This document shows, piece by piece, positions 1 through 10,714 of a DNA stretch of 64,000 bases. Under the pieces are notes generated by a model that saw only the letters and a list, made by a program, of their open reading frames with translations, made no database searches and was not told where the DNA came from. This DNA comes from Norana najaformis (taxonomy: Eukaryota > Annelida > Clitellata > Crassiclitellata > Hormogastridae), in assembly GCA_964023275.1 (NCBI GenBank), contig OZ029927.1:13492222-13556221 (forward strand), read 5' to 3'. A program made the translations under genes and the position numbers. Each line of letters opens with the position of its first letter. The first letter of the stretch is position 1.

Positions 1-138
1 AATTAATTGTTCCCCTTGAATTTTTGCCTGAACCTCGTATTCTCGTGTTTAAACTTCTGCTACGGGCTTCAGCCCCAAACTATAATTTAATTTAGAAAGA
101 CCATACAATAATAGAAAGGGTCACTGTTGGAGATAGAG

Positions 139-297
139 CTCATTCAGCTCGTTGTTTAAAGACGTTCTTATTTCCTAGGGGTTCTCAAGTTGGAAGCGCC
201 TCGGAGTAGTTTGTTCTGTAAGAAGCGCTATATAAGTTATCAAATACAATAGGTTTGTTCTGTAAGAAGCGCTATATAAGTTATCAAATACAATACA
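139..297 (+). mobile_element. 3' end of a CR1/L2-like LINE
   Basis: The plus strand reads AHSARCLKTFLFPRG, which matches the common C-terminal pattern of CR1/L2-type LINE ORF2 (a short run ending in LKTxLF). It is followed by a tail containing GCGCTATATAAG, seen at many other places in this window. The family assignment rests on this short motif and tail only. The coding part is a remnant. Confidence 0.45.
210..297 (+). repeat. Perfect 44-bp tandem duplication in the LINE tail
   Basis: A 44-bp unit starting TTTGTTCTGTAAGAAGCGCT occurs at 210 and again at 254 without obvious change. The identity of the copies points to a recent duplication, or to polymerase slippage in the LINE tail. Confidence 0.85.
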
Positions 298-361
298 ATA
301 CAACAACTTAAGCGTGAAGCCTGTCTGTTTGATGCTACATGTATTTGATAACACCGGCGCC

Positions 362-870
362 TTACTCTCTTAAAAATAGTGTAGAGAATCGGTCTACAAG
401 TGTAGACTTCTATGCAACACTTAATGTTGAGGTCTGGCTCATCGGCAATGTGTGGACCTCTATGCAACACTTTTTGTAGACGAGCCGGCAGTCTACACTA
501 GTGTAGACACAAATTGCAACACTTTTGTAGAGAGCGAGGTCTACATCAGTGTTGCATTTTGGCTACATTTATGTAGCAAGAATGTCTACATTTATGTAGT
601 TCTCCATCTACATTTATGTACTAATAATGTCTACATTTATGTAGTGCGGAATCTACATTTAGGTACTAATAATGTCTACATTTGTGTTGCAGCATCTCTA
701 CATTTATGTACTAGTAATGTCTACACTTGTGTTGTGGCATCTCTACATTTATGTAGCGGTCGTGTCCACATTTATGTGGTGCTGCAAATACATTTTAGTG
801 GTTTAGGAGCTAAATTTATAGATTGGAATTTGCTACATTTGTGGAGCTGCATGTACAGTTATGTTATACG
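362..870 (+). repeat. Array of short palindromic units (left)
   Basis: Units of about 20 bp are centred on CTACATTTATGTAG and its variants, repeated roughly a dozen times between 555 and 800. Before them, from 380 to 560, come units with TGTAGAC, GTCTACA and GCAACACT, including the perfect palindrome GTCTACACTAGTGTAGAC near 490. The array stays open for 143 codons in one frame (452-883), but the encoded product is only the repeat read through and I do not regard it as a gene. Confidence 0.8.
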
Positions 871-1314
871 TTTTCTGCATTGATTTACTGTTGTATCTAC
901 CTATATGCAGCAATGTTTACACACGATGTATAATTATTACTACATGGACGTACTAACGTGCTGAACTCATTACATAATAAGCAAATCATTAACTACAATT
1001 TATTAGGTTAAATGACAACTTTTAATCACAAATTAAGGGTTTTCACAGTTCACAAAGCTTAAAAACAAAGCATCAATCAATGAACATGGTAAACAGTTAA
1101 AAGTAATAAATGCCGAAACCTTAAGATAGCAAGTAATCAATATAAGAAACTTTTTCTACAATCCAATCAGAGGACTCGATGGTTGTTGATAGGATGACTA
1201 GTTGCACATAACAGAATTGGTCAGTGACTGTAACTAAAGAAGTTGGTCCATTTGAGGTAGTAAAATGAATGTCACTATTATATAGTATGATGCTTATTGG
1301 AGATCACTGCAAAG

Positions 1315-1745
1315 TAAGTAAGTAAGTAATGCATTTGTTAACACGCCATATGTCCATCGACTGAGCGAGGAATCGTAGGTGTGGGTGGGTTACATGTCAG
1401 ACAACAAAAGCAAGACGATACAGATAGGTCTTTAGCCGCTTTACGAATGTGTCTAGCGAGATATTGTCGTGAGTAATGTAAACAGGAACGCTATTCCAAA
1501 TGGCTGGTGCTGAGTTGCTGAAGCCGCGTCGTGAGAAATCAGACCGAAAGTCTCGGATGTCAGGGAAAGACAGAAGGTTTTGTGTAGCTGATCGCAGAGA
1601 CCTGGATGGTAGGTAGCGATGTAAGGATGATGACAGGTAAGCTGGTTGATTGGTCGAGAGAGTCTTGCGTGTGAGGAGAGCTATCTTGTAAGCGATTCTG
1701 GAGCTGACAGGCAGCCAATGTAGCTGCCGCGATATCCATCTTCAC
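1315..1745 (-). mobile_element. LINE ORF2 C-terminus and 3' tail
   Basis: The minus strand reads GFSNSAPAIWNSVPVYI and shortly after it DTFVKRLKTYLYRLAF, ending in a stop. The AIWNSVP...FKxxLKTxL pattern is the usual C-terminus of CR1/L2-like LINE ORF2. The 3' end of the element is at 1315, with a short (TTAC)n tail. The same tail sequence reappears at 26985-27047. It is a 5'-truncated copy lying inside the candidate element at 362-5666. Confidence 0.6.
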
Positions 1746-2605
1746 ATAACAAGTATTCTGTATTCGAAATAGAGCTGGCTGAGGTTCCCTTCGTCGGCCA
1801 TTCTCTCAAGTGCACCGTCCACTGTTTCATCCTACAGAGACAAGAGCAAAATTACAAAATCATATTTTAAGGTTGTTCAAAGCCAGTGCAGTGACTGTAA
1901 TGCAGGGATATTGTGTTGGTAAGCAGTATTTGTCATGGCCCTTGTCATGGAATTTGGAAATCAATTAAGTTTTTTTAGATCTTTCATCGTGATACCTTTG
2001 AAAAGTGAATATCAGTAGTCTGGCCAACTAGAAACCAGGTCCACACATGCCACAATATACAGCAATTGAAGCAACACATGGAATTTGGTGCTCAGCCAGG
2101 GTCAATTACTTATAATGTAAATTATCAGATTATTGATAAAGTAAAATCTTATACTGTATTAATCTGTATTTATTTTAAAAAATTGAAAGATTCACTTTGT
2201 TAAATATTTTCTTCAATCTCTCTTGGATGCAGTGTGGTAAGTAAAACTCTAGAAATAAATAGCCCCTTTTATTAACTTCTCAATGGATATGCCGGCATAA
2301 ATTTCTAAATGGGTGTAAACCAAGGCACGATGAGTTTGTAACTTACAAGAAGCAATAAAATGCTAACTTCAGCTGCAATGAATAAAACAGAGCATACAAC
2401 CAAGAAACAGGTAGCATGTGAAAGAATACTCATCCAAAGAATGGCCAATGCATTGTGAACTGGATCAGCGCAGAAATGACAAGTATGTCTTAAAACACAG
2501 TAACATGCCAACTAACTCAGGATAGACTAAAAGAGACTAAAAAGCATGCTACATTGCAAATGGCAACATTTATCAACTTTAAAAGGAACTGAGACATCAA
2601 CATAC

Positions 2606-3754
2606 CTTCATCATAGTCTTTAGTAATGTTGTTAAGAAGGTCCCGAGTTAAAGTCGATGAAGCGGCTAAATTTAGTATCCTTTCCTTCATCTGCTGAAAT
2701 TCAACAGTCAACGACTTTTCAGCAGAGGTTACAGCCAAAATTCCTCTCCAATCTAAAACAACACAGTCATGCTTGAGAAATAAGCATCACAAATTGCCTA
2801 ATTGCCATTTGCAGCAACTGACTAGTAAGTGCAACTGGCCTTTGGCATTTTAAAAACATGCTCTGTGTAACTGAAAGAAAAGCAGCTAAAGTTAGTATCC
2901 TTCCCTTCATCTGCTGAAATTCAAGTGATGGATGTAACTGAAAGAAAAGCAAGACTCCCAGCCTGTTAAAAGCTGCTATAAAAATGTCCTTTTCACTTTA
3001 CCATATCTTACCCTTTCTTTTTACCATCTAACCTTACACATACAACTGCAATTGAGATTTTAAAAACTACACAAGTCAGTAGTTGAGAAGACATTTAGCA
3101 CCACTCTACTGAAACTTCACAAAGCACTACACACTGTCCTCCAGCAGCAGTTCAGGTTGAATGGCAATGCATGTAATATGCACCCCTAATTTTATTTTAA
3201 AAAGGAAAACAACTAACCCAGCTTTATGTGGATGAGTCCACAGCGTTTTTAATAAGGGATTTCTTGACCGCCTGGATCGAATGGATGCTTCAAGATGACC
3301 TGTATGCGACACTGGATTACAGAACCTCTCCTGTGAAACAGTACAGAAGAAATTTCTGTAACGTGCAAAAAAGTAATGTGTTCATGGAAGTATTGCCAAT
3401 GTTAAGGTTTTGCAGTCTTGGACATATTCACTCCCAACTTCCTCTCCTCTTCAATCGCTTTCAATACCATAAGTATTATCTCCCATTGTATTCTATGCCC
3501 CATATGCCTCACCAAGCACTTGCCACATTAAAAAATGAAATGAGCAACCTCTTCAGTGTTTTGAAAAACTTGAAATTGACAGATTAAGATAAGTAAGCTA
3601 TAACCTTCTAGGATAAAGTAGAAAACAAAAATTAAATCAAAGAGCAGCAAGGTAAAAACTGTCCTAAATAGTACTTACATCACGGAAAACTGGAAATGAG
3701 TCTGTAATGGATCTAGCCATTGCAAACTTCTCCTCTTTACCTGGCCGGTCTTGT
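2606..3754 (-). CDS. Partial gene, possibly SAMD3-like
   Basis: Three minus-strand exons with good splice sites can be seen: 3679-3754 (QDRPGKEEKFAMARSITDSF and on to VFRD, donor GTAAGT), 3218-3330 (starting ERFCNPVSHTGHLEASIRSR) and 2606-2752 (with EFQQMKERILNLAA). The first two join in phase. The third does not join the second in phase, so an exon is missing between them or the gene is damaged. The K-F-A-M-A-R-S-I followed by a TGHLE...R-R block resembles the paired domains of SAMD3-like proteins that are abundant in fish and marine invertebrates; this is from memory of the family, not from a search. A related EFQQMKGRILTLAA segment is repeated at about 2880-2930. An upstream open stretch at 4175-4360 could hold another exon. 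No start or stop is assigned. Confidence 0.3.
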
Positions 3755-3842
3755 CTAAATACAACGGTAAAAAAATTTGTATTTCAAAATCACGTCTTTA
3801 ATTGTAATATCATGCCTAAACAAAATAAAGACAAGGTTTTTG

Positions 3843-4096
3843 GGCATACTTATAGTATCGGGGACCGCTCTAATTTGGGACGAGGCTTTCGGCCTGGCTT
3901 CTGCCTACTGTGATTGGTTGTAGTTTCTGCTAAAATGACTTTCTCCAAGCTAAGCACTATTTGCAAACATCAATTAAACGTTATTAAAAATTTACAAAGC
4001 CGCAATAACCCTTACTTTTACCCCAACCCTTTTTAAACACCAAGCATTAGAATCCATGTTTATTTACTTAACGGTCCCCGATACTATAAGTATGCC
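3843..4096. mobile_element. 254-bp MITE with 25-bp perfect inverted repeats
   Basis: Perfect 25-bp inverted repeats lie at 3843-3867 and 4072-4096, with outer ends GGCATACTTATAG. They are flanked by 8-bp direct repeats GGTTTTTG (3835-3842) and GGTATTTG (4097-4104), one mismatch apart. An 8-bp duplication is typical of the hAT superfamily, and also of a few others. There is no coding capacity. The perfect inverted repeats suggest a fairly recent insertion. Confidence 0.75.
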
Positions 4097-4634
4097 GGTA
4101 TTTGAGGCAGAGCTACATGATATTGAAAGAAAGGTTTTAGTGGTCTCTATTTCACAATACCCTTATCACGCAAATCACACATCAGGTTTGGGATTAATTT
4201 CAGCCATACTGGAATGATTTGGGTCAACAGTCCCTGAACTACCTTCACATTCCATTCTAACGCCTACTGGAGATCTGGAAACTATATGCACCATGGGTTT
4301 TATATGAGACCTTACAATGTGAAGAAACAGATTGAATAGTTTACGGAAAGAACTTTGCACGGCCTACAAGGCACATGGATTCGCAGCTCGCCAACATTAT
4401 TGTCTTTGCAAACGGGCTCTGAAAAGTGGGTAAAATGGCTCGCAAATGTCACATATGTAACAAACATTTTAAAAACACAATAACATAAATCTGAAGAAAA
4501 ACAGAATAAGAATTACGGTTAAATAGTTTTGCTTTCAATCCGGCGAGCACCAAACACAAAAGAACGAAACTTCGCGCCGGACCACGCGTGGCTAAAACGA
4601 AAACGACAGATTGCGGCAGATACGCCCGTCTGCA

Positions 4635-4642
4635 TGACGTCA
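4635..4642. promoter_or_regulatory. Consensus CRE palindrome TGACGTCA
   Basis: A perfect cAMP-response-element palindrome lies upstream (in the minus sense) of the possible SAMD3-like exons. It is an 8-bp site, so chance occurrence cannot be excluded. Confidence 0.3.
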
Positions 4643-4684
4643 TATTATTCTACTGTAAAATGAATATGCATCATGTATCGTAAT

Positions 4685-4815
4685 CGTAATCGTAATTCCG
4701 AGATTTCTACAGTGCCCAACGAAAGCCGTGCCGCGGAGACCAGCTTATTCACAGGCGCTCAGTCAAAACAAAATCGATAGGCAAAAAGGCTCCGGTTCCA
4801 GGTCAAGATCCAAAA
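4685..4815 (-). mobile_element. Dispersed repeat R1, copy 1
   Basis: Read on the minus strand it runs from TTGACCTGGAACC, through TATCGATTTTGTTTTGACTG and GAATAAGCTG, to GTAGAAATCTCGGAATTACG and short GATTAC repeats. Related copies lie at 36345-36480, 41262-41378 and 42685-42794 (plus strand). The GATTAC tail suggests a retroposed element. No coding sequence was seen. Confidence 0.6.
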
Positions 4816-5493
4816 GTGAACATCTTTACTTAACGCAGAAAACACCAAAATCATAGAAAACAAAAATTAACTGACACATGAAAGAGCACCATTGTTCAGA
4901 AGTCGGAAAAATCAAGCTCGTTGCGCATAGGACATGAAGTCATGAAACTGGCTATACAATTGGTGAATGGTGCTATCGGGTCGGCATCTCGCTGGCGGCT
5001 CATATAAGCGTTTACGATTACCACAAAATCTAATGCTAAAAAATGTTTATTTCAGCCGGGATTTAAACCGTTTGTTCAGTCAGATATTAAAATTTAAGAG
5101 ACATTTTCCGTTCGAGTCCGTTTCTGCTGACTTTACTGAGTCAACCGAAATCGTGTGCTTCACTGGTTTCGATTATTTCATTCATGCGTATACGAAATTC
5201 ACTGCATCGAGCGACCAGTATTTTCCATGTGCTTAATCCGTAAACCTATAGATTTGGACTGTCAAGCTGACTCCAAAAATTTCGAGCCACATACTGTCGT
5301 CTAGGATATTTCTGAAATCGGACATTGTACTTACGTCAAATTCGGGGTCACTTTGGGTGTCTCTGAATGGCAGTAACAGTTTAACTATATAAACTGCATA
5401 TTTTGTGACATGTTTGTGTTTGCCTTATATTAACATACTAAAAGATCCATTTTCTAGCAACAAATTTATGCCTCCTTTAAAGAAGAAATATTA

Positions 5494-5666
5494 GTCCACG
5501 TTGGTGTTGCATTAAAAATCCACATTGAGTGTTGCATATTTTTTGCTACACTTAGTGTTGCACAAAAATGTCCACACTTTGTTGCACAAACATCCACATT
5601 AGTGTTGCAAAATCCGCTCAACATTAGATGTAGACAAAGTGGTCTACACTTTTTCTTACAGAGTAG
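5494..5666 (-). repeat. Array of short palindromic units (right)
   Basis: Units such as TCCACATTGAGTGTTGCAT and TCCACATTAGTGTTGCAAAA repeat about six times, ending in TGTAGACAAAGTGGTCTACA. Orientation is opposite to the left array (362-870), where GCAACACT is read on the plus strand. It forms the proposed right end of the candidate element. Confidence 0.7.
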
Positions 5667-6174
5667 ATGTCGATAATTATCTCTGCAATATCTTGCTCAA
5701 ATTAAGCGAATGGCAGATTTGAATGAAACAAATTAAACTAATCACGTGATTAGCAGACTCATATTGCCAGACAAAAACAGCAGAAGTATAAGACAGGCAA
5801 CAGACGTCATCACCTTGTCAAAGCTTGCAACCGACATTCTGAAGCCACCGACTCATTCGTTGTTCTCAAAGCTCAGGTATACTCTCCAGAAGCAATTAAT
5901 CAGAGTGCGTTTGTCAATTTGAAAGTCATAGAAGTGAATGTAGGACATTCCTGAATGGAGCGTTTAGGTCGTATTCTGAACAGCCTGACGATTAACCAGG
6001 AAAAGCCAAGAATAATTGACTGCATTGACTCAGACGGATGTAAAAATAAGAGATGAGAGAACATTTGCTGATATTCATTTGGGAAGATTTTAAATCTCAG
6101 AGAATGGTAGGCTTCAGTCCAGGGAACCGGCTCCAAAGTGTATCATAAAAGAAATGATAAATGTTGTGTGACAC

Positions 6175-6330
6175 GGTATAGTCGATTGGTTTGAGAGCGC
6201 TTCTTGTGCAGTTTCGAGCCTCCCATATAAGAAAGTTACTATGTAGGAACCTTTATTAAGTTCTTCACGCACAGTTGTTCAGCACCATCGACGGATGCTT
6301 TGCCATTAGATGGCCGATACAATAGAAACT
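6175..6330 (+). mobile_element. tRNA-derived SINE, family S
   Basis: A tRNA-like head (GATTGGTTTGAGAGCGCTTC, then GTTTCGAGCCTCCC) is followed by the family body CACGCACAGTTGTTCAGCAC and CATCGACGGATGC. The same head-plus-body order is seen at 17778-17945 and 24165-24335. Confidence 0.6.
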
Positions 6331-6394
6331 ACCACTTCAGCCAATTCGTCAAAACCAGGCAAGATCAGCTAATGCTAACTCCTAGCATGACCTT

Positions 6395-6475
6395 CTGGGT
6401 ATTGACCTAATTGCGGTTCGGCTTAGGTGCACCATCAGTGGATGCATTAGACACCGGCGCTATAGAAGTTGCTAA
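6395..6475 (+). mobile_element. SINE family S fragment
   Basis: Contains ACCATCAGTGGATGCATTAG followed by GGCGCTATAGAAG, which is the 3' body and tail of family S. The head is missing or degraded. Confidence 0.45.
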
Positions 6476-6544
6476 TTAATTGCTAATTAAAATAAACATT
6501 TGCACACACACAAAGGTAAATCAAAGGTAAAGAATCAACCAAGG

Positions 6545-6715
6545 CATTCAGATTTCACTCTCACACGTGTGAGGGACAAATCCAACGTACTAGTGAGTTA
6601 AGTAGGTTCTGTCAACAGAAACTGAACCCAGATCAATCAACTCAACAGCCAACGACCACACCACTTAACCACAGTGCTTGCCAATGTCATCACGACATCA
6701 TCCGGTGCACTTCAT
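6545..6715 (-). mobile_element. tRNA-like SINE head
   Basis: On the minus strand GTGGTTAAGTGGTGTGGTCG resembles a tRNA box A, and GGGTTCAGTTTC resembles box B. This is a pol III-type head rather than a functional tRNA, because a proper acceptor stem could not be formed. Confidence 0.35.
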
Positions 6716-8371
6716 AGCAGTCACTGACTCAGTCACGAGGGGCGGGTGCAGGATTTGAAATCGGGGAAGGGCAAAGTAGCAGTGTGATCTGGTGGGTAGG
6801 CCTAATGAGAAAACAATTACGAAAACGTCAGTTGGGGTGGGGGGGCTTGTCCATGAGGCCTAAGCTCCTACTCGAATCCGCCGTTGGTCTAAAAATTTCA
6901 GTCTTAAACATAATCTTAAAGTCGTTTCCAGAGATAATCCCTCTCCGCAAAACTCTTCCAATTCCAGCCCTTATCGGAAAATTGGCTCCGTTAAGCACCG
7001 CGCCAGCTGCCAGGTAATTGATTCCATAAATTAACAGCATCTGTTCCTGGCGCACCTGTAATGGCGGCTCGAGATATATGGACCTGTAATTATATCTGGG
7101 ACGGGAAGGAAAGTAATTTCCACGCAATGTCGAGGTCTTTATTAAGCGCAAGCACAATAATTTCATGGCTGATTATAGCCAACTTCTTGGCGTATGTCGC
7201 TGTCTTTGAAGTGCTTAGGCGTGGATGATACGGTGGGAGCTGGCTGCCGGCTATTCAATGGCAAACCACATACGGAGAACATTCTATAATGAGGTCCGCG
7301 TTTTGAACGCCTTTGAACTTCAAGGCGGTTTCGACTTCAAACGGACCACGCATGGCCGTTACCATGGCAGCCGGTTCTAGGCTGGTTCCCTGTCGAAGAC
7401 GTTCCCAAAAGTCAATACTCGCGTCGCCGTAACAGACCTACCGTGCTGCCACCGTGCGTCTGCTAGATTCAGCAATGAACAATCGCTGTGTTTGTGCTGA
7501 GAGACCGATCGACCGAACGGTAGCCGACTATTAGCAGATTGCAATGAAAATTATCTAAATCTGAGGTTTGCTAAAGCCACCGACGAGGATTACAAATGAA
7601 TAGGTAGAGCTGCTATCGTCGCTTCAATAGCGAGAACCGAGTCAACGGATTAGATATCATTCACATCACGCGCAAATCACGTCGGAAAGCCCAAAAGCGC
7701 CTGGACTCGCCGACAATAGAAAAGCCTATTGATCAGTAACATTCATACCGGAAATGTCGGAAGCATTTAAATAATTCAACCTGTGGCAGAAACTCGAAAA
7801 TGCCAGCAGAGATTTTGTTTTAGAAGCCAAGACGTGAATGGAAGGTTAAAGCACAATATTCCACAGTGATCTAGGCTTTAACGCGACAGGAAACTAATAC
7901 GCCACCAAAGGAAGTATTGAGCACGGTGCCCGAAACAATAGCCGAACAATTAAGCCTCTATATCGCTATCAAACGCAGCTGGAATTTATTAATAATATAA
8001 TTGAAATATAAAAGCCTTTGAACTATGAAAATTTCCGACTTATGTCTACAAGGAATCGAGTAAGAAGGGAAAAAATTCTAAGAGCGACAACACAATGTAT
8101 AAACATTCTGGTTAAGCGTTTGAAGACAATCGTGATTTTGTGTCGCGAGACTGGAGGGCCTGTGAGTAGTTTCTCTAAAGAGGTGCTATACAAATTTGCG
8201 ATGAAAGATAAAATAAGTGAACAAAGACTCCGATGGCTTGAGAATGGAGAGTTACCTTAGGTGACCGCGGATGCTTTAGTATAGGCCTATTCTAGTTTTA
8301 AAGGAAAACAGACCTAGGCTACAATGCATCAGAAGGGACTTATTACATTATTTTCGCATTTATTGAGGGCC
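6716..8371. other. No recognised gene
   Basis: Two open stretches occur (6828-7166 minus, 112 codons; 8018-8260 plus, 80 codons), but neither matches a family I know and neither has convincing flanking splice sites. A G-rich stretch near 6835-6850 precedes the first. Confidence 0.5.
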
Positions 8372-8527
8372 AATAGCTAATGATATCCATCAATCGATGG
8401 CGCTGAACAGTTGTATGTGAAGGACTTGCTCGGGGTCCCTAAACAGTAACCGTCTTGGAAAGGTTCGAACCCGTACTCTCCGCATTACAAGCCGAGCGCT
8501 CTATCCATTTGGCTGCCGTGTCTCACC
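8372..8527 (-). mobile_element. tRNA-derived SINE, family S
   Basis: The minus strand starts with a clear tRNA-like head: GCCAAATGGATAGAGCGCTC (box A), GGCTTGTAATGCGG (anticodon-loop region, TGT, threonine-like) and GGTTCGAACC (box B). The body (GAGCAAGTCCTTCACATAC, then GCGCCATCGATTG) follows. It is nearly the same as the copy at 47165-47337. The head is too altered in its acceptor stem to be called a tRNA gene. Confidence 0.75.
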
Positions 8528-8530
8528 ATT

Positions 8531-8613
8531 ATAGGCCTACAGGTATAGGCCTACAGGTATAGGCCTACAGGTATAGGCCTACATGTATAGGCCTACAGGT
8601 ATAGGCCTACAGG
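8531..8613 (+). repeat. 14-bp minisatellite, about six units
   Basis: The unit AGGTATAGGCCTAC is repeated with almost no change. Each unit carries the palindrome TAGGCCTA. Confidence 0.9.
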
Positions 8614-8760
8614 TAATACCAATCAGATGGTTCTAAGAAAAGACACAAAATGTAAAGCCTGCCTTTAACCATTCAACAACATCGACAACAGAGCTGGGTA
8701 CTACTAAATGCAACCGGTATGTCTATAGAGTTGTTGTTGTTTTCGGTTGTGGCGGTGGTT

Positions 8761-8828
8761 CTAATTATGATAATGATGATGATGAAGAGAAGGAGGAGGA
8801 GAAGGAGGAGGAGGAGGAGGAGGAACAG
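8761..8828 (+). repeat. Purine tract (GAT)n then (GGA)n
   Basis: GATGATGATGA passes into GAGGAGGAGGAG on one strand, a purine mirror-type tract. The apparent leucine- and isoleucine-rich ORF on the opposite strand (8673-8975) is a by-product of this tract. Confidence 0.85.
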
Positions 8829-9221
8829 GACAGGGAGAGGAGCAGAATGATGACAAAGTGAATCATCGTATGCTATACTGAAACACTTACAGTCTCCGGA
8901 GAGTACTTCCAAGCTTTTCCAGCGAACCATTTCTAATGAACGAGATTTTGTTGTTGCTAAGATCCCTGTAAGCAAAGTAACAAACGCAGAGGACTGTGTA
9001 TCAGTGCGTTAATGGAGTCCGTGAAATGTGAGAAGATTGTCAGAAGACGCGGTTTAATTCTCCTGAAGAAGACCTAGCGCAGTTTAAATCGCTATAGTCT
9101 GGCTTCAATCATGTATCGCGTCTTTACCTACTGACCACTGTGTGGGTGGGAGTCGTTCATTAAAACATCAGGATTAGAACCCAATGCTCAGAACATTGGA
9201 AGGGATAGGTGCAGTGACAGG

Positions 9222-9336
9222 CACCTTACCTTACCCAATTACCTCGCCTTACCTTGCCTTCTTACCTTACCTTATCTAACCATACCTTATCTAACCGTAT
9301 ACCTTATCTTACCATACTTCACCTAACCTTATCTTA
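9222..9336 (+). repeat. Degenerate (CTTAC)n pentanucleotide repeat
   Basis: Units such as CCTTACCTTAC, ACCTTATCTAACC and TACCTTATC follow one another for about 115 bp. Confidence 0.75.
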
Positions 9337-9414
9337 TTCATAGAGCCTTTCACCCATGCTTAGGCTACAGTCAGTCGTGTATGCAATTGTATTGTCTACA
9401 CAGACATCCGATCC

Positions 9415-9545
9415 ATTGCCTGCTCAGCAGTTCAGGAAACATTCTCTGCCCATCTCAAGATGTTCCTCCTTACAGACCATTAGGTAACCGTGCATGCTGC
9501 AGCGCTTTTGTGACTTACTTAAAAGGCGCTATACAAGTTTAATGA
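9415..9545 (+). mobile_element. LINE 3' end running into a CATA microsatellite
   Basis: The plus strand reads FSAHLKMFLLTDH and a stop, the LINE ORF2 C-terminal pattern, then a 3' tail with ACTTAAAAGGCGCTATACAA and TTTAATGATACATACAT. The tail runs without a break into the (CATA)n tract that follows. Confidence 0.6.
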
Positions 9546-9890
9546 TACATACATATATACATTCATACATACATACATACATACATTCATACATTCATAC
9601 ATACATACATACATACATACATTCATACATTCATACATACGTACATACATACATACATTCATACATTCATACATACGTACATACATACATTCATACACAC
9701 ATACATACATACGTACATACATACACACACATACATGCATACATACATACACACATACATACATACATACATACACACATACATACATGCATACATACAT
9801 ACATACATATCTACCTACATACACACATACATACATACATTCATACCTACATACCCACATATATACATACATACATACATACACATGCAT
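9541..9890 (+). repeat. (CATA)n microsatellite with CATT variants
   Basis: About 350 bp of ATAC/CATA with interspersed TTC, CAC and GTA variants. Long His-Thr-Tyr-Ile and Met-Tyr-Val-Cys frames on both strands are repeat artefacts, not genes. Confidence 0.97.
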
Positions 9891-10261
9891 GAATTGTTGA
9901 ACGAACAAAAGAAAGAAAGAATGAACGAACAATTCTAAACGCCATAGATATCATGAACTGAGTAGAGTATTTTTCGCCACAGTTCATTCCATGCGCTGGA
10001 GCCATTAAGCAAGAAGTCAGTGGATGGTCGCAGGTAGAGAAAAGATAATGATGATGAGATGAGTCGGATGCAGAAAACACCAGCGTCAGAATCGATGAAA
10101 TTAGTTGAGCCAGATGCGTCCTGTGATTCCTCATCGTCTATAAAAGCTGACTAATCAGAAGACCTCGTCACCTCTCGTCCATCGATTTCCGGGACAGCAA
10201 CAGCGACGCTTATGGCCCAAGATCACAAACGAACAGGTAAGTCAGCAAATATATCGCGTTC

Positions 10262-10625
10262 GACGATCAGACGGACAGACAGACAGCAGACAGACAGACA
10301 GACAGACAGAGAGACAGACAGACAGACAGACAGAGGGACGGACGGACGGACGTATTAACTGACAGACAGACAGACAGACACACAAACACAGACGGACGCA
10401 CTGACGGGCACACTGAAGAACAGACAGACGGACGGACGGATTGACAGACAGACAGACAGACAGAGGGACGGACGGACGTATTAACTGACAGACAGACAGA
10501 CACACAAACACAGACAGGCGCACAGACGGGCACCATGAAGGACAGACAGACCGACAGACACACGTAGACAACGCACAGATGAGCGCGGGCGCACTGACGG
10601 ACAGACAGACGAACGGACGGATTGA
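10262..10625 (+). repeat. (GACA)n/(GACG)n microsatellite with inner duplication
   Basis: Blocks of GACA and GACG alternate. A longer block containing GGACGTATTAACTGACAGAC appears twice (near 10345 and 10465), so the locus also has a roughly 120-bp duplication. The Cys-Leu-Ser-Val frames on the minus strand are translation of the repeat. Confidence 0.93.
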
Positions 10626-10714
10626 CAGAGTTGTCAGAATTTCGTGCCTCTGTCGAAGATCACCCGACGCAGAATTGGCAAACAATCTTTCACTGAAAAT
10701 CCCACATTAAACGC

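Larger units (their letters stand above)
362..5666. mobile_element. Candidate large element bounded by inverted palindromic arrays
   Basis: The left outer edge (from 362) and the reverse complement of the right outer edge (up to 5666) agree at about 19 of 24 positions, both running into AGTGTAGA. Inside each edge is an array of short palindromic units built on CTACAT, TGTAGAC and AGTGTTGCA, in opposite orientation at the two ends. This is the layout of a DNA transposon with subterminal repeats. No clear target-site duplication is visible. No transposase was recognised inside; the interior holds a LINE tail, a small MITE and a possible minus-strand gene. It could instead be two unrelated insertions of the same satellite. 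Confidence 0.35.

Noticed and set aside
452-883. 143-codon open frame
   Set aside because: It is the palindromic array read in one frame; the protein is just the repeated unit.
6828-7166. 112-codon minus-strand frame
   Set aside because: No family resemblance, no splice sites and no coding-like neighbours; kept only as an unassigned open stretch.
8455-8525. tRNA gene (threonine-like anticodon)
   Set aside because: Box A and box B are good, but the acceptor stem does not pair and the sequence continues into a SINE body shared with 47165-47337.
9494-9938. Several long frames rich in His-Thr-Tyr-Ile and Met-Tyr-Val-Cys
   Set aside because: They are CATA microsatellite translated on both strands; the same holds at 12206-12552 and 14178-14661.
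10242-10685. 147-codon Cys-Leu-Ser-Val-rich frame
   Set aside because: Produced by the GACA/GACG repeat, with no splice or start context.
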